A DNA stretch of 64,000 nt. Source: Moellerella wisconsensis ATCC 35017 (lineage in GTDB: Bacteria > Pseudomonadota > Gammaproteobacteria > Enterobacterales > Enterobacteriaceae). Made by a program: the position numbers and the translations under genes. The notes under the pieces were generated by a model that was not told where the DNA came from, did not search any database, and saw nothing but the letters and a program-made list of their open reading frames with translations. The DNA is taken from NCBI RefSeq assembly GCF_001294465.1, contig NZ_LGAA01000007.1, positions 147,041-211,040 on the forward strand. Direction: 5' to 3'. Positions 51,103-61,805 of this stretch are shown here, piece after piece (within the stretch, counting starts at the first letter, position 1; each line of letters begins with the position of its first letter).

Positions 51103-53043
51103 TTAAATTGACGTCTCGTTTAATTGATTAGTCATTGATTCCAGCTGTTCTTGAAGCTCCATCCATTCCATTTCAACGTCGTCTAGAGCAGATTTTATTT
51201 CTGTCTGCTGCTTCAAACACTCAGTTAACAAGGTTTTATTGCCGGCTTCATAAATTGAGCTATCGGCCAGTTTAGCCTCACATTCTGTCAATTGCTGAGT
51301 ATATTTTTCCATCTGCTTTTCCAGCGATGTCAGTTTTTTTCTGATAGGTTGAGTCTGCTGACGAAATTCAGCTTCGCGTCTTTTTTGCTCTTTTCTATCT
51401 TGAGCCGTAACGGTTGCTGTGGTGGCGACTTTATCTTTGTCTTGTTCATCACGGGCTTGTTGTTGTTCTAATTTATTCTGTTCGGCCAGCCATTGCTGGT
51501 AATCCTCCAGATCGCCATCAAACGGTTCTACCATGCCGCCATGCACTAGATACAGTTCATCCGTGGTTGAACGCAATAAATGTCTATCATGCGAGACCAC
51601 CACTAACGCGCCATCAAAATTAATTAATGCCTCGGTTAATGCTTGGCGCATATCCAGATCAAGATGGTTAGTTGGCTCATCGAGCAATAATAAATTCGGG
51701 CGTTGCCAAACCAGTAAAGCTAAGACTAAACGAGCTTTCTCTCCGCCAGAAAAACGTCCACTGGCATCATTGATAAGATCGCCCTGAAAGCCAAATCCGC
51801 CAAGATAATCTCGTAATTTTTGCTCAGTTTCTTGGGGGGCAATCCGAGCCAAATGTTGCAGAGGCGATTCATCGGCCCGTAAAAATTCTAATTGATGCTG
51901 AGCGAAGTAACCGAGCTTAATTCCTTTAGCTAGCGAAATAACCCCATGAAGAGGTTGTAGATCGCCCGCCAGTAATTTAATTAAGGTAGATTTACCGGCA
52001 CCATTTCGCCCCAGCAGTCCAATCCGTGAACCCGGCACTAAATTCAGTTTAATTGAATTAAGAATGGTTTTATCACCGTATCCTGCGCTGACTTTTTCCA
52101 TTTTAAGTAAGGGATTAGGCAGGCTTTCGGGCTTACGGAATGAAAAATGGAACGGATTATCAACATGAGCTGGTGATACCATTTCCATTTTTTCTAACAT
52201 TTTGATCCGGCTCTGCGCTTGCTTGGCCTTAGTCGCCTGTGCACGGAAGCGGTCAATATAATGTTGCAAATGCGCCGCTCGAACTTGTTGGCTCTCAAAC
52301 AGCGCCTGTTGCTGAGCTAATTTGGTTGCTCGTTGACGCTCAAATGAGGAATAATTTCCGGTATATTCAAACATCGATTCTTGTTCAATATGCAGGACTT
52401 TATCGATAATTGGGTCTAAAAAGTCTCTATCATGTGAGATCAGGATCAGCGTTCCCGGGTAACTCTTCAGCCATTTTTCTAACCAAATAACCGCATCTAA
52501 ATCTAAGTGGTTAGTTGGTTCGTCCAATAACAGTAAATCAGAGCGACATAATAAAGCTTGGGCGAGGTTAAGGCGCATACGCCAGCCTCCCGAGAATGCT
52601 TTTACCGGTTCTAATAATTGGTTTTGTGAAAAGCCTAGCCCATGTAATAAGCTCGAAGCACGGGAGCGAACCGTCCATGCATCAATAGCATCTAACTGTC
52701 CGTGTAGAACCGCGATAGCATGGCCATCATTGCGTTCATTGGCTTCACGTAAATTTTGTTCTAACTGACGATATTCTCTATCTCCATCAATAACATATTC
52801 AATGGCAGGAACATCTAATGCTGGCGTTTCTTGGTTAACCCAAGCTAGCGCCCATGAGCTAGGATAGCTGAATGTGCCTGCTTCAGCTTGAAGTTCACCC
52901 TTTAATAAGGCGAGCAGTGTTGATTTTCCACAACCATTTTTACCCACTAGTCCTACTTTTTGACCAGGGTTAATCGTGGCAGATGCATTATCCAGTAGGA
53001 CACGCACGCCACGGCGAATTTGTAATGAAGAGAAGACAATCAT
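51103..53043 (-). CDS. yheS: ABC-F family ATPase YheS
   Basis: YheS is a soluble ABC-F protein; members bind the ribosomal E site and relieve stalling. The 646-aa protein (E. coli 637) has two ABC domains, each with Walker A (GLVGKNGCGKSTLL; LLGRNGAGKSTLI), signature (FSGGWRMRL; FSGGEKARL) and Walker B (LLLDEPTNHLDLD in both), joined by a linker with YIDRFRAQATKAKQAQ and ending in a charged coiled coil. It is divergent from kefG. Confidence 0.95.
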   Translation of the reverse strand: MIVFSSLQIRRGVRVLLDNASATINPGQKVGLVGKNGCGKSTLLALLKGELQAEAGTFSYPSSWALAWVNQETPALDVPAIEYVIDGDREYRQLEQNLREANERNDGHAIAVLHGQLDAIDAWTVRSRASSLLHGLGFSQNQLLEPVKAFSGGWRMRLNLAQALLCRSDLLLLDEPTNHLDLDAVIWLEKWLKSYPGTLILISHDRDFLDPIIDKVLHIEQESMFEYTGNYSSFERQRATKLAQQQALFESQQVRAAHLQHYIDRFRAQATKAKQAQSRIKMLEKMEMVSPAHVDNPFHFSFRKPESLPNPLLKMEKVSAGYGDKTILNSIKLNLVPGSRIGLLGRNGAGKSTLIKLLAGDLQPLHGVISLAKGIKLGYFAQHQLEFLRADESPLQHLARIAPQETEQKLRDYLGGFGFQGDLINDASGRFSGGEKARLVLALLVWQRPNLLLLDEPTNHLDLDMRQALTEALINFDGALVVVSHDRHLLRSTTDELYLVHGGMVEPFDGDLEDYQQWLAEQNKLEQQQARDEQDKDKVATTATVTAQDRKEQKRREAEFRQQTQPIRKKLTSLEKQMEKYTQQLTECEAKLADSSIYEAGNKTLLTECLKQQTEIKSALDDVEMEWMELQEQLESMTNQLNETSI

Positions 53044-53309
53044 AGGAGCCGTTTATTTAGATATATGTTAAATTACATACTCATCATACTTCAAATTGCA
53101 GACGTATTGTAACCGTTGAAACCACTTTCTGATATCGATAATGACTAAGTTATTCAATAACTAACCTATAAATGAATTACGATATTTCGGTTTGTAGCTT
53201 TCCCGCACTTTGAACTATTCAAGGTATAGGGTTTAAAAATCACCCACCGTTTTGCTGGCAGCATGGTAACGGAAATTCGCCCGTCTGACACGCCTTTGAG
53301 GAAGCAAAA

Positions 53310-53864
53310 ATGTCACAACCACCAAAAGTTTTAATATTATACGCCCATCCAGAGCCTTATCATTCGGTAGCTAACCGTACTTTATTAGCTGCAATTAGTG
53401 ATCTTGAGCATGTCACTATTCATGATCTTTATGGCGCGTATCCAGATAATTTTATTGATGTGACTCGAGAGCAACAGCGGCTTTGTGAACATCAATTTAT
53501 TGTTTTTCAGCACCCTTTGTACACCTATAGCTGCCCTTCATTATTAAAAGAGTGGTTTGACCGCGTTCTTACTCGGCGTTTTGCGGCAGATATTGGCGAA
53601 CAAAGACTAAAGGGTAAATATTGGCGTTCGGTGATAACCACCGGTGAACCTAAGGAAGCTTATCAGCCCGATGGTTATAATCGCTTTGCTATCAATGAAT
53701 TACTGCGTCCGTTTGAATTAACGGCAGCTATGTGTGAAATGCAGTGGCTAGAACCGATTGTTATTTATGCTGCGCGTCAACAATCAAAAGAGGGCTTTGA
53801 TGGCTACTGCGATGCGTATCGGCGCTGGCTACAACACCCCCTCGATGCAGGAGGTGTGTCCTAA
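53310..53864 (+). CDS. kefG: KefB ancillary quinone oxidoreductase KefG
   Basis: KefG is a flavodoxin-fold protein needed for full activity of the KefB potassium efflux system. The 184-aa protein has [17 protein letters not shown] (FMN phosphate loop), [21 protein letters not shown] and [17 protein letters not shown]. Its stop overlaps the kefB start (TAATG), showing translational coupling. Confidence 0.95.
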   Translation: MSQPPKVLILYAHPEPYHSVANRTLLAAISDLEHVTIHDLYGAYPDNFIDVTREQQRLCEHQFIVFQHPLYTYSCPSLLKEWFDRVLTRRFAADIGEQRLKGKYWRSVITTGEPKEAYQPDGYNRFAINELLRPFELTAAMCEMQWLEPIVIYAARQQSKEGFDGYCDAYRRWLQHPLDAGGVS

Positions 53865-55669
53865 TGGGAGAATTAAATTTAGTCGACTCAATTATTATTT
53901 TTTTATGTGCTGGGGTCATCATGGTTCCCATCGCCCAGAAAATTCGTCTGGGTGCTGTTCTTGGTTATTTATTGGCCGGGATTTTGATTGGTCCTTTTGT
54001 ACTAGGTTTTATCCATAACGTTGACGATATTCTGCATTTTTCTGAGTTAGGTGTAGTTTTCTTGATGTTTTTGATTGGATTAGAACTCAAGCCAGCCAAG
54101 TTATGGGCTTTACGACATTCTATTTTTGGCGTTGGGGCTGGGCAGGTTATCATTACTGCCAGCATCATGAGCGGATTATTGATATTAGCGGATTTTTCTT
54201 GGCAGTCGGCAATTGTTGGTGGTTTAGGTATGGCAATGTCATCCACGGCGATGGCATTGCAATTGATGGATGAAAAAGGGATGTCCGATAAAGAAAGTGG
54301 GCAGCTCGGTTTCTCCGTTCTGTTATTTCAAGATATGGCGGTGATCCCTATCTTGGCTGTAATCCCGTTATTAGCCGGTGAAACAGGTTCTAGCGATTGG
54401 TATCGAATCGGGCTGAAAGTTGTCGCATTTGGTGGATTATGGTTTGTTGGGCGCTATTTATTACGTCCACTGTTTAGATTAGCGGCTAAATCTGGCGTGC
54501 ATGAAATTTTTACCGCAGCTTCTCTGTTGGTCGTGTTGGGATCTGCAATGGTTATGGAAAGTCTTGGTTTTTCTATGGCGTTAGGTACTTTTATCGCAGG
54601 TGTGATGTTAGCGGATACCGAATTCCGTCATGAGTTAGAAATCACGATTGAACCGTTTAAAGGGCTGCTGCTCGGGTTATTTTTTATCTCAGTAGGGATG
54701 TCACTTAATTTAAGTGTATTGTGGCAGTATTTACCACAAGTCTTACTGGGCGTAGTGATTTTAGTTGCGGTTAAGGCTCTGGTACTGTACGCCCTTGGCA
54801 TGATGGCTCAATTACGCAGTGGAGCTCGTTTGCAGTTCTCTGGAGTGCTCAGCCAAGGGGGCGAATTTGCTTTCGTCGTATTTTCTGCCGCGTTTGGTAG
54901 CCAAGTAATTAGTGGTCAGCAAATGGATCTGTTGCTCGTGGTGGTGACTATTTCGATGATGACGACGCCACTTGTGATGCAGCTGATAGATGCGATTCTC
55001 AATCGCCGATATAATCGACAAAGCACATCAGATGAACAACCGTATGTTGAAGATAATAATCCGAATGTTATTTTAGTCGGTTTTGGCCGTATGGGGCAGG
55101 TTATCGGTCGCTTATTGATGGCGAATAAAGTCAAAATCACGGTATTGGAGCAAGATGTTTCTGCGATAACCACTATGCGTCGTTATGGCTATCGCGTCTA
55201 TTATGGTGATGCACGGGATTTACAATTACTGCGTGCTGCGGGTGCTGAAAATGCTAAGTCTATCGTAATAACCAGTGATGTCCCTGAAGAAGTGATCGAA
55301 ATTGTTGAGCTTTGTCAGGTACATTTCCCTCATTTGCATATTATTGCACGAGCTAAAGGCCGGGTTGAGGCACATGAATTATTGCAGCGTGGGGTGACTG
55401 ATTTTAGCCGTGAAACATTTTCTAGCGCATTAGAGCTGGGCAGCAAAGCGTTAGTTAGTACAGGAATGCATCCACATCAAGCTTATCGTGCTAAGCAACA
55501 TTTCCGCCGTTTGGACATGCAGGGACTGCGCGAAATTATTCCTGAAAGTGAAGGTGAAGTGAATCGTGTGTCACGGATTAAAGAGGCGCGAAGAGAGCTC
55601 AATGAATTGTTTGAGAAAGAGCTAAAAAGAGAACGCCGACAACCTCAGGGTTGGAATGAAGACAAATAA
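53864..55669 (+). CDS. kefB: Glutathione-regulated potassium-efflux antiporter KefB
   Basis: KefB exchanges K+ for H+ to acidify the cell and protect against electrophiles; glutathione holds it closed and glutathione adducts open it. The 601-aa protein (same as E. coli) has a CPA2 membrane domain (about 1-380; [47 protein letters not shown]) and a cytoplasmic RCK domain starting [17 protein letters not shown] (Rossmann GxGxxG). The HELE Q-linker region is present. Confidence 0.96.
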   Translation: MGELNLVDSIIIFLCAGVIMVPIAQKIRLGAVLGYLLAGILIGPFVLGFIHNVDDILHFSELGVVFLMFLIGLELKPAKLWALRHSIFGVGAGQVIITASIMSGLLILADFSWQSAIVGGLGMAMSSTAMALQLMDEKGMSDKESGQLGFSVLLFQDMAVIPILAVIPLLAGETGSSDWYRIGLKVVAFGGLWFVGRYLLRPLFRLAAKSGVHEIFTAASLLVVLGSAMVMESLGFSMALGTFIAGVMLADTEFRHELEITIEPFKGLLLGLFFISVGMSLNLSVLWQYLPQVLLGVVILVAVKALVLYALGMMAQLRSGARLQFSGVLSQGGEFAFVVFSAAFGSQVISGQQMDLLLVVVTISMMTTPLVMQLIDAILNRRYNRQSTSDEQPYVEDNNPNVILVGFGRMGQVIGRLLMANKVKITVLEQDVSAITTMRRYGYRVYYGDARDLQLLRAAGAENAKSIVITSDVPEEVIEIVELCQVHFPHLHIIARAKGRVEAHELLQRGVTDFSRETFSSALELGSKALVSTGMHPHQAYRAKQHFRRLDMQGLREIIPESEGEVNRVSRIKEARRELNELFEKELKRERRQPQGWNEDK

Positions 55670-55683
55670 AAGGTCATGAATTG

Positions 55684-55887
55684 ATGCCTACAATACGTAA
55701 ACGGTTTATTGCCGGGGCCGTGTGCCCACAATGCAAATTACAAGATACCTTGATGATGTGGCGTGAAAATAAGGTTGATGTCGTTGAATGTGTTGAGTGT
55801 GGACATCAACAACGTCAAGCTGATGAAGCACAATCCGGAAAGATAAAAAAATCTGAGCAAATTATTGGATTGTTTACACCGGAATAA
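55684..55887 (+). CDS. yheV: YheV zinc-ribbon protein
   Basis: The 67-aa protein has two CxxC pairs, VCPQCKLQD and ECVECGHQQ, typical of a zinc ribbon, and matches E. coli YheV (66 aa), ending with EQIIGLFTPE. The function is unknown. ATG 55684 is preferred over the preceding TTG. It follows kefB by 14 bases, as in E. coli kefGB-yheV. Confidence 0.92.
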   Translation: MPTIRKRFIAGAVCPQCKLQDTLMMWRENKVDVVECVECGHQQRQADEAQSGKIKKSEQIIGLFTPE

Positions 55888-55976
55888 TGCATATTTTTGT
55901 CAATTCTCAATACAGATGTTTTGTTTTCCGGTACAATCTTGGAAATTTTTCGCCCCACGGGTATGTAGGAGATGTC

Positions 55977-56576
55977 ATGAAAGTAGCAAAAGACTTGGTA
56001 GTTAGCTTGGCTTATCAAGTAAGAACAGAAGACGGTGTGTTAGTTGATGAGTCGCCGGCAAATGCGCCACTCGACTATTTACATGGCCGTGGTTCTTTGA
56101 TCTCAGGTTTAGAGAAAGCATTAGAAGGCCGTGAAGCGGGCGAACGTTTCGACGTTGAAGTTGCTTCTGATGATGCATATGGCCAGTATGATGACAATCT
56201 GGTTCAACGTGTACCTAAAGATGTATTCATGGGCGTTGAAGAACTTGAAGTCGGTATGCGCTTTTTAGCTGATACTGATATGGGCCCAGTTCCTGTTGAA
56301 ATCACAGGCGTTGAAGGCGATGAAGTTATCGTTGATGGTAACCATATGCTGGCAGGCCAAAACTTAAAATTCAACGTTGAAATCATGGCTATCCGTGAAG
56401 CAACTGAAGAAGAATTGGCTCACGGTCATGCACACGGTGCAAACGGCCATGATCATGGTCACGACCATGACAACGAAGGTGGTTGCTGTGGTGGTGGTCA
56501 TCACGAGCATGAAGAAAGTGGCTGCTGCGGCGGCGAAGGTAAAGGCCAAGGCCACGGCGGTTGTGGTTGCCACTAA
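55977..56576 (+). CDS. slyD: FKBP-type peptidyl-prolyl isomerase / metallochaperone SlyD
   Basis: SlyD is a cytoplasmic PPIase, chaperone and Ni(II) metallochaperone for hydrogenase. From ATG 55977 (AGGAGATGTC upstream) the protein is 199 aa. The FKBP and IF domains occupy about 1-150 (LDYLHGRGSLISGLEKALEG, FDVEVASDDAYGQYDDNLVQ) and the last 50 residues are a His/Cys/Gly-rich metal-binding tail with GCCGGGHH and CCGGEGKGQ. A longer upstream reading is not credible. Confidence 0.97.
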   Translation: MKVAKDLVVSLAYQVRTEDGVLVDESPANAPLDYLHGRGSLISGLEKALEGREAGERFDVEVASDDAYGQYDDNLVQRVPKDVFMGVEELEVGMRFLADTDMGPVPVEITGVEGDEVIVDGNHMLAGQNLKFNVEIMAIREATEEELAHGHAHGANGHDHGHDHDNEGGCCGGGHHEHEESGCCGGEGKGQGHGGCGCH

Positions 56577-56674
56577 TTTACCTGCCATAGCTAAGTTTTT
56601 GCTTTAAATTATTATGGCGAACGATTCATTTGTATCGTTATATGCTGATTTATAAGTAATAAGCTCAGTTATTA

Positions 56675-56708
56675 ATTAAAGGCCTAAACATATGTTCAGG
56701 CCTTTAAT
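56675..56708. terminator. Terminator between slyD and slyX
   Basis: ATTAAAGGCCT (56675-56685) and AGGCCTTTAAT (56698-56708) form a perfect 11-bp stem; the loop contains AACATATGTT. It lies between convergent slyD and slyX and may serve both strands. Confidence 0.75.
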
Positions 56709-56780
56709 TTATTTGCGCCAAGCAATAACTTTCATCAATTTGGCATCATATTATTTTCTGTTGCGATACCTTCCGGCAGA

Positions 56781-56999
56781 TTAATAATGCGGAGGTGGGG
56801 TTTCTTCTTCTGGGCGTGCAAGGTTCGATGCTTGTGAGGCTTTCAGTCGTTCAGTCACTAAGCGTAAATGTTCTTGCATCCGGCCTAATGTTAACTGTTG
56901 TTCGGTCACTATCTGATTAAGCTCCTCAATCGTGATTTCTTGGAACGCAACTTTACTTTCGAGCTCTTCTAATCGTTGTTCATATTGCTGTAAATCCAT
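56781..56999 (-). CDS. slyX: SlyX protein
   Basis: The 72-aa protein is a predicted coiled coil with heptad pattern ([20 protein letters not shown] and [19 protein letters not shown]) and the PPPHY ending (here TPPPHY) typical of SlyX. The function is unknown. It faces slyD, as in E. coli, where slyX neighbours slyD and fkpA. Confidence 0.95.
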   Translation of the reverse strand: MDLQQYEQRLEELESKVAFQEITIEELNQIVTEQQLTLGRMQEHLRLVTERLKASQASNLARPEEETPPPHY

Positions 57000-57431
57000 T
57001 GTTTTCCCCTTTTAAAATACTTTCTGCATAATTTCCGCATAAATTTGCGGCTATTTTAACTAAACATTACAAATCAACAGATAAGTTTTATTTAAAAGCA
57101 TAGGCGTTGAAACCTCTTTTTGTTACTGTTGTCCAATTGATGATTTTAACATTAGCCATTAACTCATTTATTTAACGTGTAAATTGCACCGATAAAAGTG
57201 CAAACCGCACAGAGAGTTATTTTTTACTATGCTAGAGTATTGTGGCGAATATGCTTGTTATCAATTGAGTTACCGTAAAATGAGTAATACGTGACATTAG
57301 CAATAAATCAGCCATTGCATTATTTTGCACTTTTGGCATTGAGCCGCAGAGTTGCTGGTTAGCTTAGCAGAATGTTATGGTATCTCGGATAATTAAAGGC
57401 ATAGCAGACAATATAAATATTGGAGATTAGG
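57000..57431. other. slyX-fkpA divergent spacer
   Basis: The 432-base spacer carries the fkpA promoter(s), including a possible sigma-E element (listed separately), and a GTGCAAACCGCAC hairpin near 57199. No gene is visible. Confidence 0.45.
57109..57136 (+). promoter_or_regulatory. Possible sigma-E promoter of fkpA
   Basis: GAAACCT (57109-57115) and TCCAA (57132-57136) are spaced by 16 bp, as in GGAACTT-N16-TCTRA, with 5 of 7 and 4 of 5 matches. E. coli fkpA is a sigma-E regulon member. The distance to the start codon (about 295 bases) is long. Confidence 0.3.
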
Positions 57432-58184
57432 ATGAAATCACTGTTTAAAGCCACCCTGTTGGCAACAACCTTAGCAATGACACTGGGTGCTCCTCAGGTT
57501 ATGGCTGCTGAAACTAAAGCAGATGTCCAAGGAACGGCTGTATTTAAAAATTCCGCAGAGCGTAACGCTTATGCATTGGGCGCATCATTAGGCCGCTACA
57601 TGGAAAATTCGTTGAATGAACAACAATCCATTGGCATTAATCTGGATAAAGCTCAATTGCTGGCAGGTGTTCAGGATGCTTTCAATAATAAAAGCAAAAT
57701 GAGCGATGAAGAAGTCGAAAAAACATTACGTGAATTTGAAGGCCAAGTAAAAGCAGCCGCTGAGAAGAAAATCAGTGAAGAATCTACTGCTAACGCTAAA
57801 AAAGGCGATGAATATCGTGCGAAATACGCCAAAGAGAAAGGCGTAGAAAAAACTAAAAGTGGTCTGCTGTATAAAATCGAAAAAGAGGGCAATGGCGCTA
57901 AACCTACAGATAAAGATACCGTGGTTGTTCACTATAAAGGATCTTTGATTGACGGCACTGAGTTTGATAGCTCTTACGCACGAAAAGAACCGCTAACTAT
58001 TCCTTTAAATTCAGTAATTAAAGGCTGGACTGAAGGTATGCAGCATCTGAAAAAAGGTGGCAAAATGCAGTTAGTTATTCCACCTGAATTAGCTTATGGT
58101 GAAGCCGGTGTGCCTGGTATTCCCGCTAATTCAACGCTGATTTTTGATGTTGAATTATTAGATATTAAACCTGCCGGTAAATAA
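57432..58184 (+). CDS. fkpA: Periplasmic FKBP-type peptidyl-prolyl isomerase FkpA
   Basis: FkpA is a periplasmic PPIase and chaperone. From ATG 57432 the precursor is 250 aa: signal peptide to about VMAAET, N-terminal dimerisation domain (FKNSAERNAYALGASLGRYM), a long helix and the C-terminal FKBP domain (VVHYKGSLIDGTEFDSSY, GWTEGMQHLKKGGKMQLVIP, AYGEAGVPGIPANSTLIFDV in part). A TTG four codons upstream is not the start. A terminator follows. Confidence 0.96.
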   Translation: MKSLFKATLLATTLAMTLGAPQVMAAETKADVQGTAVFKNSAERNAYALGASLGRYMENSLNEQQSIGINLDKAQLLAGVQDAFNNKSKMSDEEVEKTLREFEGQVKAAAEKKISEESTANAKKGDEYRAKYAKEKGVEKTKSGLLYKIEKEGNGAKPTDKDTVVVHYKGSLIDGTEFDSSYARKEPLTIPLNSVIKGWTEGMQHLKKGGKMQLVIPPELAYGEAGVPGIPANSTLIFDVELLDIKPAGK

Positions 58185-58266
58185 TCAGTTGGTGGTTGAA
58201 TCAGCGAGAGTTTAGTCAATTCTGTATTTACGCTGATCACTGATTGAATCGAGGCCACTAAAAATT

Positions 58267-58292
58267 AACCGAGCTTTTGAGCTCGGTTTTTT
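58267..58292 (+). terminator. Terminator of fkpA
   Basis: AACCGAGC (58267-58274) pairs with GCTCGGTT (58281-58288) around TTTTGA, followed by a run of T's. Confidence 0.9.
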
Positions 58293-58861
58293 GCTATTGA
58301 GTTTACGTAGCCAGCTTTAGATAAATAGTTTTTACATTCCCGTTATTTTAAAATTAAGATAGCACAAACTTTAATCAAATTAATAGTATAGTAACGACAT
58401 AGTAACCACATAGTAACCAGACCAGCAACCTAGTTAGAAATAAATATCTTGCCAATATCCAAACTAATTAATTATTGATCAGGAATAATTATTCTTAAGT
58501 AAAAGGCGAAAAATTTGTTATTTTATTTAAAGTTTGTGATAAAACAGACTCTCTTGCGAGCAACTGCTTGACGTCGGCGCAGGGGAGTTTTAACGTCACA
58601 GGTAACTATTTTTAGCGCTTATCATCACTCACGACTATTGTTCATGGTTAAATAGACGCCATCCCCAAGTCATTTAATGGTAGAAGTAAAAAGTGCCTAG
58701 CCGAAACTATCAGAATTTAAAATATGAGTTAATTCAGATAAATAAATATCGCTAACACCTTTGCCATTGGAAAAATAACGGGAAATAATGGCTTTAGAAT
58801 AATTAAGCAACTCGATAATAGCCTTGATGATACTTTTTACACTTGAAGGATGGTGTATTGA
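58293..58861. other. fkpA-yheO spacer
   Basis: This spacer of about 570 bases has no readable gene. It holds a triple 11-bp tandem array (58388-58420) and presumably the yheO-tusDCB promoter, which I could not place. TGACGT and ACGTCA arms (58569-58574, 58593-58598) form a weak inverted repeat. Confidence 0.5.
58388..58420. repeat. Tandem array of three 11-bp units
   Basis: ATAGTAACGAC, ATAGTAACCAC and ATAGTAACCAG follow head to tail, close to one helical turn each. Location is about 440 bases upstream of yheO. Confidence 0.65.
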
Positions 58862-59566
58862 ATGTCAAATTCATTATTAAGCAGTGACCACCACGATATT
58901 AATTTACTTGATAATCAGCCTTTTACTGAGACTGACCGCGATATACTTAAATCTTATGAAGCGGCGGTTGATGGTTTAGCTATGCTAATTGGCGCGCACT
59001 GTGAAATTGTTCTTCACTCTTTAGAAGACCTTAATTATTCAGCTGTTCGTATTGCTAATGGACAGCATACGGGCCGCAAAATCGGTTCACCGATTACCGA
59101 TCTGGCATTGCGTACATTGCATGATATGGCCGATGATAAATCTAGCGTATCAAAAGCGTATTTCACCAAGGCTAAAAGTGGTGATTTAATGAAATCGATG
59201 ACTATCGCTATTCGTAATCGTCAGCAGCGAGTTATTGGTTTGCTCTGTATTAATATGAATCTGGATGTGCCGTTCTCTGAGATTATCAAAACATTTATTC
59301 CTGAAGAGACACATGAAATAAACTCTGATGTGAACTTTGCTTCATCGGTGGATGATCTCGTTGCACAGACGTTAGAATATACTATTGAAGAAGTAAATCT
59401 CGATCGTTCTGTATCAAATAATGCCAAAAATAAACAAGTGGTATTAAATCTGTACGAAAAAGGTATTTTTGATATTAAAGATGCGATTAACCAAGTTGCA
59501 GATAGACTAAATATCTCTAAACATACGGTGTATTTATATATTCGCCAATTCAAGAGTGACGAATGA
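58862..59566 (+). CDS. yheO: YheO family transcriptional regulator (PAS-like and HTH)
   Basis: The 234-aa protein matches E. coli YheO (240 aa): a YheO-like PAS domain (about 25-140; [36 protein letters not shown]) and a C-terminal DauR-type helix-turn-helix (about 180-232; [29 protein letters not shown]). The targets are unknown. Its TGA overlaps the tusD ATG, so it is co-transcribed with tusDCB. Confidence 0.93.
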   Translation: MSNSLLSSDHHDINLLDNQPFTETDRDILKSYEAAVDGLAMLIGAHCEIVLHSLEDLNYSAVRIANGQHTGRKIGSPITDLALRTLHDMADDKSSVSKAYFTKAKSGDLMKSMTIAIRNRQQRVIGLLCINMNLDVPFSEIIKTFIPEETHEINSDVNFASSVDDLVAQTLEYTIEEVNLDRSVSNNAKNKQVVLNLYEKGIFDIKDAINQVADRLNISKHTVYLYIRQFKSDE

Positions 59567-59967
59567 GTAACCCAGCAATACTGAATTATTGTTTAATTGT
59601 AACGGGGCCGGCTTATGGCACTCAACAGGCATCGAGCGCTTACCAATTTGCACAGGCATTGCTTGCTGAAGGCCATCAGTTAAAAACAATCTTTTTTTAT
59701 CAAGATGGCGTCTATAATGCCAATCGATTGACATCGCCCGCCAGTGACGAATTTAATTTGGTCGCTGCATGGCAGCAATTTTCTGCCCTTGCGGGGTGTG
59801 AATTACATATTTGTGTTGCTGCCGCTTTGCGCCGTGGGATTATTAATCATGAACAAGCTGCTGAATTAGGCGAATCCGCATATAATTTGGCTGATAAATT
59901 TATTATGAGCGGTTTAGGGACGTTAGCAGAAGCGATGCTAACATGCGACCGTGTTATTCGTTTTTGA
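59563..59967 (+). CDS. tusD: Sulfurtransferase complex subunit TusD
   Basis: TusD accepts persulfide sulfur from TusA and passes it towards TusE and MnmA for 2-thiouridine in tRNA. The 134-aa DsrE-fold protein has [20 protein letters not shown] and the active Cys84 in [12 protein letters not shown]. It overlaps yheO by four bases and precedes tusC. Confidence 0.95.
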   Translation: MSNPAILNYCLIVTGPAYGTQQASSAYQFAQALLAEGHQLKTIFFYQDGVYNANRLTSPASDEFNLVAAWQQFSALAGCELHICVAAALRRGIINHEQAAELGESAYNLADKFIMSGLGTLAEAMLTCDRVIRF

Positions 59968-59975
59968 GGTTTAGG

Positions 59976-60335
59976 GTGAAAAAAATAGCTTTTGTTTTTA
60001 CAACCATGCCTCATGGGCAATCACATGGACGTGAAGGCTTAGATGCACTGTTAGCGACATCTGCATTAACGGATAATATCGCTGTTTTCTTTCTTTCTGA
60101 TGGTGTTTGCCAGCTCCTAAAACATCAGCAGCCCGCCCTGATACACAGCCGTGATTATATTTCGACTTTTAAGATATTGCCTTTGTACGATATTGAACAA
60201 TGTTATATTTGCCATGAAGATTTGGTGGCGAGAGGCTTATCCTCAGAGAATGAATTAATTATTGATGCTGAAATTATATCTGCTGAGCAGATAGGTCAAA
60301 AATTAGCTCAGTTTGATGTTGTGCTTAAATTTTGA
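59976..60335 (+). CDS. tusC: Sulfurtransferase complex subunit TusC
   Basis: TusC is a structural DsrF-like subunit of the TusBCD heterohexamer. From GTG 59976 (TGAGG upstream) the protein is 119 aa, equal to E. coli: VKKIAFVFTTMPHGQSHGRE, GLDALLATSALTDN and YDIEQCYICHEDL. A longer reading from 59943 would overlap tusD. Confidence 0.94.
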   Translation: MKKIAFVFTTMPHGQSHGREGLDALLATSALTDNIAVFFLSDGVCQLLKHQQPALIHSRDYISTFKILPLYDIEQCYICHEDLVARGLSSENELIIDAEIISAEQIGQKLAQFDVVLKF

Positions 60336-60360
60336 TCTGACTTGTAGTAGGATCACATCT

Positions 60361-61727
<1,367 letters not shown>

Positions 61728-61751
61728 TCCCTTCGATAGTTATATTTCTCA

Positions 61752-61770
61752 GGGTAGCAATTTGCTACCC
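61752..61770 (+). other. Hairpin in rpsG-fusA spacer
   Basis: GGGTAGC (61752-61758) pairs with GCTACCC (61764-61770) around AATTT in the 78-base rpsG-fusA gap. It has only TTC after it, so it is more likely a processing or attenuation element than a terminator. Confidence 0.4.
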
Positions 61771-61805
61771 TTCATAAGAATCGAACGTCCACGAGAGAGG
61801 AAAAA

